DNA of 64,000 bases, from assembly GCF_020520425.1 (NCBI RefSeq), contig NC_079489.1, positions 87,597,810-87,661,809 of the forward strand. Reading direction: 5' to 3'. How positions within the stretch are numbered: position 1 is the stretch's first letter; each line of letters starts with the position of its first letter. A model generated the notes under the pieces. The model was not told the origin of the DNA and did not search any database. It saw only the letters and a program-made list of their open reading frames with translations. A program made the position numbers and the translations under genes. This DNA comes from Spinacia oleracea. Lineage: Eukaryota > Streptophyta > Magnoliopsida > Caryophyllales > Amaranthaceae. This document shows positions 34,991 to 48,000 of this stretch, one piece after another.

Positions 34991-36960
34991 GCGTTTGCTA
35001 GTCTCTAGCAAACTAAACTCAACTAGGAAAGAATGAGCAACTATTAGAATTCTAAAAACTGACAAACACAATAAACCAGCAAATCTAATCAAGGAAAGAC
35101 TAAGAATAAAAAGCACAAACCAAGAAAAGAAAGAAAGAAAAGAAGAGGAAAAGAAAAGAGAAGAAAAGAAATTAAACTACAAAATCCAAGATAGGCCTTT
35201 ATTATGGAACGAGTATAAAAGAACACTAACATTACCAATCAAGTAAATGAGTACACGCTAACTAATGTCCTAAATCGAGTGAAAGATTCAAGTGCCAAGC
35301 AAAGCGAACTAAGGGTGAACACTAATCAATTCCCCTTCAACCGAGCATACCAAGTCAAATCTCTATATCTTTTCCACCCTTGAGAGTAGCATCTCGAGAC
35401 ACCGCGAAGGCGCCAGAGAAAATAAGATAGGCTACCCGACATCTTAGCATGACAATCCCATTCCATAAACTTGACCAAATCCTCCCTCCACCGACAATGA
35501 CTCAACTCAAAAGGGTCAAAAGGACTTTTAGGGTGTAACGTAGGCTAAGGGTAAGGTGTGGAACAAATTTGGTAATTTGGTGCTCATACCTAAAGTGAAG
35601 CGCAATAAGAACTCAACTCAAGCAAAACGAACCAAATACAAACTCATACCACTTATTTGGGGTACCCCCAAGCTTATTCAACAACAATTCTAAACTACAA
35701 CTCCTTTTGCACTTTTCTTGATTTGATTTTCTCTTTTTTTTGGGTTTCAATTGAAACTTTTCTCATGCCTTGTTTTTCTCTATTTTTGGCTTTTTCAAAA
35801 CTTTTATTTCTCATTTTTGCTTTTGCATCACTTATTCACTATATACAACACATTTCCCAAACTTTGCCATTCATACCAATAAACATCATTCCTCAAATAT
35901 GCATAATCATTCCAAAACCAACAAGCATCATAACTCTAAGCTTCACTATCACTTCTAAGGGTGAAAATAAAAAAAAGGCTATTAGGCTTGTAATGTGCTC
36001 ATAAGAAATGAAGGGGCAAGGCTCAAATGGCTAGCAAGGGGCAAATGCAAACAAAAACATATGAGAAAAATAGAAAATAAAGTCCTAAACTAAAAAGAAA
36101 AATAGTCACCGAAAGAAATGCCTCTATCGTCCCCTAAAGTAGTTCGGTCGCGGTCTCGGGAAGGAAATAGTCAAATTCGGGAAGTAGGAAAGTCAATGCC
36201 AAGGATCCATGCCACTCAAAAATATATGAATATGTGTTTGGGCTAATTTGAACATGAACCTCACAAGGGAGCAAATACCACTCTCTCCGGTTTCAAATCA
36301 CTAGAGAGATCGACACCATCTTACCACAAGCCAAGGGTTCAAGACGCATGCTACCCAAAGTTCCACAAACTTTCTTAACACCAAATCCTAAATTCGACCC
36401 AAGACATTAAAAACCGTGTAAACATCTACCAATTGGGAATAAAAGCATTCTAGACTACAAGTTCCAATTTCATTTGCCCAAATCAAGAATATTGCCTAAG
36501 AAAACCTAGAAAAACTTGCCTTGACAAAAGGAAAGGAAAAAAGAAGAAAAAGAAATAAAATAAGAAAACACACCAAAAAGGAAAACAAAAAGAAACAAAC
36601 AAAAGAAAAGAAAAGAAAAAAACTAAAATCAAACTAAAAACAAAGAACTAACATATACAAGTGCACAAAATGGTATGGTTTCCAAGACATGAGCATCACA
36701 AATAGGCAACTATACAATAAAACTCCCCCCAAGCTAGAAATAGGCCATGTCCTCAAGGCCTAAAACTAAGCAAGGAGGGGCACAACTACCCATCCAACCA
36801 AATGCCCCATATGCAAGATGCCCGTCCCAAAGAATGCATGTGAGATAGAAGGATATTACCGGAAATGTCGTGGGAGCAAGTCCCGCAAAGAACCCGTAAA
36901 AACCGAACAAACTCACCAAAGTATCGACGAACAAGGAATAGGTGGAAAGTATGAACCCAA
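34991..36960 (-). other. Non-coding 3' part of the Athila-like element, with an extra PPT-like motif
   Basis: No coding frame is supported. A second polypurine-type motif, CTAGCTTGGGGGGAGTT on the minus strand, lies at 36721-36737, and a third, AGCTTGGGGGAGAAG, lies across the copia insertion at 56774-56788. About 35700-35960 is T-rich on the plus strand. About 35100-35160 and 36530-36650 are A/G-rich. Repeated internal PPT-like motifs are known from Athila/Tat-type elements. Confidence 0.6.
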
Positions 36961-38339
36961 TGTTAGGTATGATACATATGACAAAACATAAACCATGCGG
37001 AAAACCTTAATGCCAGGAAACATATTATTTACACATAATCATTTAGCATAATTTAGGAGCATACACTTTGTAGCGTGCCCTCCCTAGCTGCGCCCGAACC
37101 GAACAAGAACAAGTCTTTAGGACTCCAAATGTCTTCCCTCCGTAGATAGTCCACAGTACCTCCGGATCCGCCTCAAGTTAGACCAACTAGAATCGCCCTT
37201 AAGGTTACTAGGAATTTCGGCTATTGTGTTTGCAAGTGTATGGCTGATTTTTCTTTCAAAAACTTACCCTTTGAATACTTCAATTGTATCTATAAATTAT
37301 GACCCTAGGAACTTATTTATAGAGGTATGAAAAAGGAATTATAATCCTATTAGGATATTAATTAGTTTAATTAGAATCCTGCTAGGACTCTATTAAATAA
37401 CCATTATCTAATAGTTTTAGGATTTAATCATATTTCGAATCCCGATTGCTTTTAGGATTCCCGCACGAGCATTGCACGACCACCGTAGACCCGCGCAAGC
37501 CTTGCGACCCACGCTAGGCGCACAGCGCTCGGCCCATGCTGCTATGCTCTCGCGCGCGCCCCCCCAGGCCTTGGCTGGGCCTGGCCTTGCGCTGGGCCTG
37601 GTCGAGGCTTGGCGTGCGATGGTGCGTGTGGCTCGCCGGGCGATGGCCTGGCTTCGTGCTGGGCCTTCGTCTAGCGGGCCTCGTCCGATGCTAATTCATA
37701 CGATACGCTTCCGATTAAATTCCCGATTCCGGAATTCATTTCCGATACGAACAATATTTAATATTTCCGATTCCGGAATTAATTTCCGTTTCGAACAAAT
37801 ATTTAATATTTCCGTTTCCGGAATTATTTTCCGATTCCGATAATATTTCCGATTCTGACAATATTTCCGTTTCCGGCAATATTTCCGATTCCGGCAATAT
37901 TTCCATTTCCGATAATATTTTCCGATACGTACCATGTTTCCGTTTCCGGCAACATCTACGACTTGGATAATATTTATATTTCCGATACGATCCATATTTC
38001 CGTTTCCGGCAATATCATCGTTTTCGGAGTATTCACTTGCTTGTGATGATCTCAGCTCCCACTGAAACCAAGATCCGTCGATTCCGAATATCCATAGATA
38101 GAGTATTTAATGCCATTAAATACTTGATCCGTTTACGTACTATTTGTGTGACCCTACGGGTTCAGTCAAGAGTAAGCTGTGGATTAATATCATTAATTCC
38201 ACTTGAACTGAAGCGGCCTCTAGCTAGGCATTCAGCTCACTTGATCTCACTGAATTATTAACTTGTTAATTAATACTGAACCGCATTTATTAGACTTAAC
38301 ATTGAATGCATACTTGGACCAAGGGCATTATTTCCTTCA
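36961..38339 (-). repeat. 3' LTR of the copia element
   Basis: 1379 bp with TG...CA ends. It contains a CpG-rich block (about 37460-37690) and a tandem run of TTTCCGATTCCGGCAATA-type units (about 37700-38030). The 'arginine/tyrosine-rich' open frames on both strands come from this repeat. Confidence 0.95.
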
Positions 38340-38356
38340 GTCTCCCACTTGTCCTT
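38340..38356 (-). promoter_or_regulatory. Polypurine tract of the copia element
   Basis: On the minus strand the sequence reads GGACAAGTGGGAGAC, immediately before the LTR start. It is the priming site for plus-strand DNA in reverse transcription and confirms orientation. The stretch from here to 39203 holds no gene. Confidence 0.8.
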
Positions 38357-39203
38357 AGGGACAAGTGTGCATTTCCTAATTCCTTTGTCACTCGATGCTT
38401 GCTCTTGAACATAAGGTAAGAGTTGTCATCCTTATTATGTCCAGATGTGTTTCTCGGTTTCAGAGTTCAACTGATCAAATAAAGAGATAATCATAGCCTA
38501 TGATTCATCTGAGCACGGCCATGCATTTCACAGTTTCTAGCTCTCCGAGTGGCCTTGTACAACTTTTAAGCATCTCATCCCGATTTATGGGAGGACAATC
38601 CCAATCTTGCGATCTTGAGATTAGACTTCGTTTGATAGGTGATTACCTGAGCGTTGCCTTTATAGCCTCCTTTTACGGTGCGACGGTTGGTCAACGTCAA
38701 AGCAACCAGTTCTCAAACAAGTAATCTCAAATCACTCAGGTATTGAGGATTTATTGTCTAATAATTTTAATGAAATTTACTTATGACAGATTTTCATCTC
38801 TTACAGTAAAGTTTCATAGGTCTGTCCGATACTAGTCTTCCCAAAGTAAGTATCTATGCAAATGATTATGACATTGCCATGTCCACATAGTTCAAGAAAC
38901 AGAACTACTAGTCATCTTGCATTCTAGTCGTCTAACGTTTTCTATGCTTCCAATTTTATAGAAAACTCCGACTAGAGACCATTTTCAACTTTTGACATTC
39001 AAGTTCACTTGATAGACATTTCTTAGTCACATGACTGGTCCTGACAGTCTATCTTGAATATATCGTCAAATTGAAGGGACTCATCATTTAATAAACCACA
39101 AATTAAATGGAAAAATGAATTCTATTCATTTATTGTGAATGATTAACCAATAATGTTTTAGAAAGATTTAAACTCTAAAACTTTAAAACATTAAATAAGG
39201 ACA

Positions 39204-41492
39204 TCAAAGCCATTCTCCAATATGCTTGATTCCCATGGCTGCAGTGTGTGAGTTGTGCTTCGCCTGCGGCAGAGGTTTAGTCAATGGATCTGATATGTTG
39301 TCATCAGTTCCAATCTTGCTTATCTCAACTTCTTTTCTTTCAACGAACTCTCGTAGAAGGTGAAATCTACGAAGTACATGCTTGACTCTTTGGTGGTGTC
39401 TAGGCTCCTTTGCCTGTGCAATAGCTCCGTTATTATCACAATACAGGGCTATTGGTCCTTTAATGGAGGGGGCTACACCTAGTTCACCTATGAACTTCCT
39501 TAGCCATATAGCTTCCTTTGCTGCTTCATGTGCAGCAATGTACTCCGCTTCAGTTGTAGAATCCGCAATGGTGCTTTGCTTAGCATTTTTCCAGCTTACT
39601 GCACCTCCGTTGAGGCAGAAGACAAACCCAGACTGTGATCTGAAATCATCTTTGTCGGTTTGGAAACTTGCGTTCGTATAGCCTTTAACAATTAATTCAT
39701 CATCTCCACCATAGACCAGGAAGTCATCTTTATGCCTTTTCAGGTACTTCAGAATATTCTTGGCAGCAGTCCAATGTGCCTCTCCTGGGTCTGACTTGTA
39801 TCTGCTCGTAGCACTGAGTGCGTACGCAACATCCGGGCGTGTACATATCATAGCATACATTATTGAACCAATCAATGATGCATATGGAATCCCATTCATT
39901 CGTCTACGCTCATCAAGTGTTTTTGGGCACTGAGTCTTGCTTAGAGTCATTCCATGAGACACGGGTAGGTAGCCTCGCTTGGAGTCTTCCATCTTGAACC
40001 TATCAAGCACTTTATTGATATAAGTGCTTTGACTAAGTCCAATCATCTTTTTAGATCTATCTCTGTAAATCTTGATGCCCAATATGTACTGTGCTTCTCC
40101 TAGATCCTTCATCGAAAAAAATTTCCCAAGCCAAATCTTGACAGAGTTCAACATAGGAATGTCATTTTCGATAAGTAATATGTCGTCGACATATAATACT
40201 AGGAAAGCAATTTTGCTCCCACTGACCTTCTTGTATACACAAGATTCGTCTGCGTTCTTGATGAAACCAAAGTCACTGACTGCTTCATCAAAACGTATAT
40301 TCCAGCTCCTGGATGCCTGCTTCAATCCGTAGATTGATTTCTTTAGCTTGCATACCTTTTTAGCATTCTTTGGATCCTCAAAACCTTCAGGCTATGTCAT
40401 GAACACAGTTTCTGTTAAAACGCCGTTTAAGAAAGCGGTTTTGACATCTATCTGCCATATTTCGTAATCGTAATATGCAACGATTGCTAACATTATCCGA
40501 ATAGACTTTAGCATTGCAACTGGTGAAAAGGTTTCATCGTAATCCACACCGTGGACTTGCCTGTAACCTTTTACAACCAATATGGCTTTGAAAACTTCAA
40601 GTTTTCCATCCTTGTCCTTTTTCAGTTTGAACACCCATTTGCTTCCAATGGCTTGGTAGCCATCTGGCAAATCGACCAAATTCCATACTTGGTTTTCAGA
40701 CATGGAGTCTAATTCAGATTGCATGGCTTCTTGCCATTGCTTGGAGCTAGAGCTCGTCATAGCTTGTTTGTAAGTCGCAGGTTCATCACTTTCAAGTAAT
40801 AAAACGTCATAGCTCTCGTTCGTCAAAATACCTAAGTACCTTTCCGGTTGAGATCAATATCTTTGCGATCTACGCGGGGTAACATTTCTAGATTGACCAT
40901 GATTCTCACCAGGTTCTTCTAAAGATCTCTGAGTTTCATCCGGAATGTCATCTTGAGCATTCTCTAGAGTTTGTTGTTCGACTCGAATTTCTTCGAGGTC
41001 TACTTTTCTCCCACTTGTCATTTTGGAAATGTGATCTTTCTCCAAAAAGACACCATCTCGAGCAACAAACACCTTGTTCTCAGATGTATTGTAGAAGTAA
41101 TACCCCTTTGTTTCCTTTGGATAGCCCACAAGGATACATTTGTCAGATTTTGGATGAAGTTTGTCTGAAATTAATCGTTTGACGTATACTTCACATCCCC
41201 AAATCTTAAGAAAAGACACATTTGGAGGCTTTCCAAACCATAACTCATATGGAGTCTTTTCAACAGCTTTAGACGGAGCTCTATTTATAGTTAGTGCAGC
41301 TGTATTTAGTGCATGTCCCCAAAATTCTATTGGAAGTTCGGCCTGGCCCATCATTGTTCGACCATGTGTAGCAAGGTTCTGTTCCTCCGTTCCGACACAC
41401 CATTCCATTGTGGTGTTCCAGGAGGAGTCAATTCTGACAGAATTCCACATTCTTTTAGATGGTCATCAAATTCATAGCTCAGATATTCACCG
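39204..41492 (-). pseudogene. Copia pol, 3' part: integrase end, reverse transcriptase, RNase H
   Basis: Starting at the CACTA-2 junction, the frame gives EYLSYEFDDHLKECGI and NGVSERRNRT with the integrase catalytic Glu, then the GKPPNVSFLKIWGC and GYPKETKGYYFYN regions. Reverse transcriptase follows (QWQEAMQSELDSM, GSKWVFKLKKDKDG, DVKTAFLNG, YVDDILL) and then RNase H (STTEAEYIAAHEAAKEAIW, CDNNGAIA, DPLTKPL). Defects: a 1-nt deletion near 41365, a TGA at about 40854-40856, and a TAG at about 40392-40394 just after DVKTAFLNGVLTETVFMT. In RNase H the usual GYTDASF is GYTNASF, losing a catalytic Asp. The product cannot work. Confidence 0.92.
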
Positions 41493-41760
41493 CACTAGTA
41501 GAAAAATATTGATTTGAGGCGTCACTTTTATATTGATTTGCGGCGTTTTAGGCATAGCAGCAAATAGAGTGGCAGCAAATGAATGGTATTGATTTGCGGC
41601 GTTTTTTAACGCCTCAAATCAATCATTCATTTGCGGCGCTATTAAAAAAAAACGCCTCAAATTATATGAATTCTATAGCGGCGTTTCTACCTGAACGCCT
41701 CAAACTTTGGTAAAATTGCGGGAGTTTATACGCCGCAAATAATTTGTAATTTTTTTTTAA
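41493..41760. repeat. CACTA-2 left terminal and subterminal repeats
   Basis: GATTTGCGGCGTTT and inverse forms AACGCCTCAAAT recur about every 35-50 bp after the CACTA end. At the other end (about 50660-50840), TTTGCTGCG, GGCGTTA and ACGCCGCAAA are the counterpart. Confidence 0.8.
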
Positions 41761-42061
41761 TAAATAATATATTTTTTGTGAACTAAACAATCCCAAAAAT
41801 ATAAAACCTGTACTCACGCCACATTTATACAACGTTCAAAAGTGTCATCAACCACCAATAACTTCCAAGAAACTTTGATTTTTACATATAAGTTAACCAT
41901 CATATGTTTACAAAATAAACCAACTAAATAGTTTCAAGTCTATAATAAATATATCTTTTACACTTCACACGTTACAAAATTGCACCAAAAATATAATAAG
42001 GCAATCATATATGATTTTAATAGCATGAAACATCCACAAAAAGAGATCGATGAAGCGTTAA

Positions 42062-45000
42062 TTACACACAATGTTCGGTGAAGTATGATGCCCATTTGTC
42101 TCGTATTTCATCAATTTGCTCATCGGTGAAAGGATCTCCACTCATTGATGTGCAAACCTAACAAAATAATATATACATCATAAAATTAGTTATCTTCGGT
42201 TAGATTCAATACTGATGCCCTTGTCAAGTTGTCAACTTATCCAGTGTCTCTAGTAACGGGATAAAGCAGAATGTGCGACGATGTTACGCTGAAAAGATCT
42301 AGTTTCATGCAAGAATGAAATGCTTGACATATGATTTTACCATTTGTCAGAGGATTTAGCAAAGATTCATATTTGCTGTTATAGTTTCTGTAGTTTTCCA
42401 GCCTGTTTATAGTTAGGTGTTCTGTGTGCCTTACGGTTATAAACCCTTTAAATGTTTAATATACTTAGTATTAGGTTACTTAGACTCATTCCCATCTACT
42501 TTGGTCAAGTTATGCACGTTTAAGGCTTTAATGATCATTATAGGTCATATTTTGACCGTTATAGTCGTTTTTGCTCCCAACTCTAACCCGTGAACTTAGA
42601 TTGGTATTCTAAACCCTTTAAATGTTTAATATACTTAGTATTAGGTTACTTAGACTCATTCCCATCTACTTTGGTCAAGTTATGCACGTTTAAGGCTTTA
42701 ATGATCATTATAGGTAATATTTTGACCGTTATAGTCGTTTTTGCTCCCAACTCTAACCAGTGAACTTAGATTGGTATTCTAAACCCTTTAAATGTTTAAT
42801 ATACTTAGTATTAGGTTACTTAGACTCATTCCCATCTACTTTGGTCAAGTTATGCGCGTTTAAGGCTTTATTGATCAATAAAGGTCATATTTTGACCGTT
42901 ATAGTCGTTTTTGCTCCCAACTCTAACCCATGAACTTAGATTGGTATTCTAAACCCTTTAAATGTTTAATATGCTTAGTATTAGGTTACTTAGAATCATT
43001 ACCATCTACTTTGGTCAAGTTATGCGCGTTTAAGGCTTTAATGATCATTATAGGTCATATTTTGACCGTTATAGTCGTTTTTGCTCCCAACTCTAACCCG
43101 TGAACTTAGATTGGTATTTTAAACCAAATTAAAACATAACCAAATTAAAATCCAAAAATAAATTAAACTATATAACAAGGATAACACCCTTACCTTCTCT
43201 AAGTCTGAAACATCATTGCAGCAAGAGACTAAATCAAACATGTACCGCATTACGTAAAATCCACACTCAAGGCCTCCCTTTTGTTGAGCGCACTAGAAAC
43301 AAGGGTAGAATTTAGATTAAGTAAAAATGGAATATATACAAACTATAAATATCAAATAATTTTTACGTGTGCAGTTACCTCCACATATTTCCATAAAGGC
43401 TCTTTCCTGTTGACACGGTTGCCACACATCTTGTACCTTGTAAAAAAACTAGAAATTCCCAATTAATCTTAAGTTATTGCTTGGTTATATCCTTAGATGG
43501 ATACTTGATAAAAACATAATTACATAACGAAAAAACTAAAAGGACTTACTGTCTCACTATTGTCTTCATCTTTATCTTTCGACCTAAACTCAAGCAAATG
43601 GAATCGAAGTGATATATGGTGCAATTTTTTACAGATATTGCAAGGAGCATCCAATGGTCGCTGGATCCAATAACAATTCCATTACCATTTTAATAATATA
43701 AGTAAGAATATGAGCAACACAGCAGGCGCAACAACTTAGAACAACAACATATGCACTGACTTAGAACAGTAACTATCAGACAGCATCAACTTAGCATAAC
43801 TGATCATGCATAGCAGCAGCAACTTAGCATAACAATAGCAGCATATAACAAGAACTTCAGAAGCAATAATACATCAGACATATCAGATAGCAACATCACA
43901 ATACATCAGAACTGAAGCAACAACAACAGTGTGGCAGCAACACAATACAACAGAATTGAATGCCATTTCAAAAGAGTAGCAGCAGCAGCATAATAAAAAG
44001 AACATCAGATGTATTATTGCTGCTGAAAGTCTGGCTACTTGCAAGAGAGTTCATTGGTAAACGGTGACTGAGTAATGTAGTTTAGAGTTCATTGCCAATT
44101 TTTATTTTGTGAACACCATTTCATACAATAGAATTGAAGCAACAAACGAACTCATTTCATACTTACTTTTCAAAAATAGGTGCCAGAACAAACTCATTTC
44201 TGGATTTTACTGATTCGTTCATTGCTTTGAAAATGTATGCGTTGACTTCCTCTGTGCTTGATTTTATTTTGGTGTCAGAAGTAGTGTCTGGACATAGCCA
44301 CCCAACTTTGGAAGCCTTGTCATTTGAGTTCAATTCATGTTGGAGTGCTCTGAGCGGTCGATTATTGAATAGGTTACATGATTTACGTGAAAGAAAGTTA
44401 AATCTATTACCTACTTGAGATTAAAAAAAATTACCTCATGAAAACTTGAATAATGGATATATTTAGCTTTGCTCCTCTTAAGAACTGTGAAATATCATTC
44501 TTGTCTACTTGAATTTTTCCATTTTCATTGTAATGGAACGAGGTACCATCTAGAATCACTTCAAAAGAATCACCATCTGGCATAGAGGCAACAAATGTCC
44601 GCAACCACTCACATTCTTGACTAAGGGAATCTACAATGGTATCGGGAATATCCGGGCTTTTTCGAGAAGCCGACAAGCCAGAGGCTAGTTCATTGCTAAA
44701 AATCATCTCTGGCGACATCCGCTTCAACTTCTTAACTTTCGGTGTCGCCTAAAAATTAAAATCAAAGAATATAAACTATAATCGATAACATGATTGGTGA
44801 ATATGAAATACATATAATTGAATAAATACAATTAGAATCTTATTACCTCAACTGAAAACCTAATTAATGTAGTAGGCCATTGCACATATGTACCAATAGC
44901 ATTCTCCATTGCCTCAATTTCGAACGCCGGAACAGGAACAGGAAGTGGCAAGCCCAAGAATTCATCTGGCACTTTCTGAATTTTCACCTTCAAATGACCG

Positions 45001-48000
45001 GGAAGTAACGATACAGTGTGACAAACTTCATTCTCACGAGGTGGATATGCGGTAGCACTCGCCACATCATACATTGCTCCAGATTCCGGGTCTTTAAGTA
45101 GAAGTTGGCATGTAGTTTCTACCTGGGTAAGGATTTTTATCACATTAGACATATATATTAGAGATAAGTAAACTTCAAATAAGTTTACACAAAATAAGGC
45201 AAAACATTTGCACTTCAACACTGGTCAACTTTGACTAGATTCTTGAAAAAGTCAACTCTGGTCAACTTTGACATGAACCTCAAAAAAGTCAACCCTGTTG
45301 ACCAGAACTAACAACAGAATGGCATCAGATTTGCAATGTGAATTTGATTCCTAGACACATATATTAGATTTTTTTTCTAATTAAGTCGGAATTTTGGGAT
45401 ATGTTTGTGTATTGGGATTCTATAACTTTAACTTGTATGATACGGCGTCTAATGCTCAATTTTTAACAGAACTTTGTGAATTGGATTAAAGTGCCACTCT
45501 CAGTGCATTGGCTGCTGAACAACTTGGTCAGTTTTCCGGACATGTGCCTCACTACACTGCTGTCCTGTAGCAGCACTGCACTGCTGTCCTGTAGCAGCAC
45601 TGCACTGCTGTCCTGTAGCAGCACTGCACTGCTGTCCTACTGTGCACTGCACTGCTGTCCTACTGCAAGCAGTGCAATGCACAGCAGGACAGCAGTGCAA
45701 TGATGCTGTGATGTAGTGGTGCAGTGCTGCTGTGCAGTAGACAAGTGGATCAGTGCTGCAGTGTAGTGGTTCTCGTATAGCTGATAAAACCGGGCATTAC
45801 TCTAGCTATGAAAATCTTGAGTCTAGGAAAAGCTAGAATCTGTATGCATAAGCTCATAATAGACATTCAGTGAGTGATAAGTTACCTCGAAGGGCGGCAG
45901 AACCTCCTCCAACTCAGATGGCAGAGCCTTCTCATGGGGTAGCTCAATTTGCCTGGGTGGTGAACGTTGAGAGTGGTTCGAAGGAGTTGTTGAAGGCAAT
46001 GTGGTACTTAAACCCATAGATTCTAAAATGGAAGGGAGATTGGCCTTCATGCTAGCCTTTAACTCTTCTCTCATTTCCTCCCGAAGTTCCTCCCGAAGTT
46101 GTGCTTTTATTGTCTCATGATCAGACTTAGGCTTTGATGTTGCCTTTCCAAACGCCCTTTTGACCCCGACATTCACCCCTCCAAATCCACGTGCCCGGCC
46201 CAAATGATCTGACTTCCCAAGAGCCTCGGATAAGGCATCTTGGTTCCGATGTGGAGTAAATTCCCCTTTTGCTTGCTTTTCTTTAATCTCCAGCTGTTCA
46301 TAGTTGTTATATAAAAGAATAGGCATCAAAACTTATACACAAGCAAACCAACAAAGGAAGCACTATAAGCACCATTGATTTAAAAAAAGTATCGATCACA
46401 GGCTCTAGTTCATATAATAAGTGGCAAGATATTAACTCCATTATCATTCAGTGTATCACATTATGAACTAGACTTTATCTCGTGGGCCGCATATAGAAAA
46501 TCACAAGAATTGAATTACTTACATATTTGTCAGCAATTGCCTTCGTTTTGGGCTTTGGGATAGATCTTTTTCCTGTTTTTTTGTCTTTCTTATGCATTGA
46601 ACAATACCAATCATCACCTCGATTTTGTTCAGAATTTGGGTAAAAGCCCTCGTGGATCCATATTTTCCGAGCATCCTCATAGTTATATTGTCCCAAGTGA
46701 TGAGGATTATCATTCGATTTTGCACTCTTTTGGGCCTTTTGACGCTTAAGCTAACAAACATAAATTTTTACGTTAGTTTCATACCATAGCCAATTATACA
46801 CATCATACAAAATAGTGAAATATAAACTTACCACTGCTATGTCAGATGTTTTTGACTTTTTAAATGTCTCCCAATCTTCTCGTTGGATGTTTTTCCAAAT
46901 CTCATATGGTTGACGATTGACCTCATTTTTGCTCAACTTTCTTGTAAAAATAATATGGCCACTCACTAGCTTTCCCTTGAAGTCCCTGAATCTCTTAGCT
47001 ACACTAGAGAGGAAATTCTTTTTGATTACTGGATCATCTTCAAGGTGGAATCTTGCCTGCACGTTTAAAACAAAACAATCAAGACATGGCAGGAATACAG
47101 TCTGAAATAGCTGAAATACAGGCTGAACTACCGAACTACTGAACTAATGAACTAGCTGAAATACAGGCTGAACTACTGAACTAGCTGACCTACTGAACTA
47201 GCTGAACTACTGAACCAGGTTCACTGCTGAACCTGCTGCCCTACTAAAGCTGAACTACTGAACTAGCTGAACTACTGAACTACTCAACTAGCTGAACTAC
47301 TCAACCCAGCAGGGCCTGACACAAAACAGAGTGGCCGGGCTAGGCATGGACCAGGACTGTTAAGGACCGCGACCTGCATGCTAGAATGAGGCCCTGCTGA
47401 AGAATGAGGCTGGAATACACGATATACAACTGTAGTTTCTAAACAGACCTAGAACACGAGACAAAAACTAAAACACTCAGATAATTAATTAACAGCAACC
47501 ATCAGCTGTACTAAAACTAAACTACAAATCCTGATTTGTCCTAAATAATCAACCAGTAATCCAAAGCTAATGTGACACTGCTGCCCTATGTCTCAAGCCT
47601 TAAACAACACTGACAGATGAACCAGTAATACAGATGTGAGTGAACAAAACAAATAACTAAACTACTGAACTAGTTGAACCTGCTGCCCCTATATCTCAAG
47701 CCTTAAACTACACCGACAGCATTAATTGCCAAGAGCATGTCAAGTAGAAGCAAGTATGCTCACTCAACATGTATCCCAAACATCAAAAGAATCGCTGGAC
47801 AATGATCATGCCAGCTGAAACAGAAAAACCAGCTAACATATTCTAAGCAGCTCAACAGAAACCAAAGGCAAAATGAATAAAAAATAACCCCAAACCTTCC
47901 CAACTTCTACAAAATCACACTAAATCAAGTAGAAACCAACGACCGGGCTGTTTAAAATTTCAAAAAATAAAGGCAGTAGGTATAGAAAAATGAAAAAAAA

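Noticed and set aside
37472..37995. Open frames rich in NRKYYRKR or NISDSGINFRF words (also at 55660-56238)
   Set aside because: They are translations of the TTTCCG minisatellite and CpG-rich block shared by both copia LTRs.
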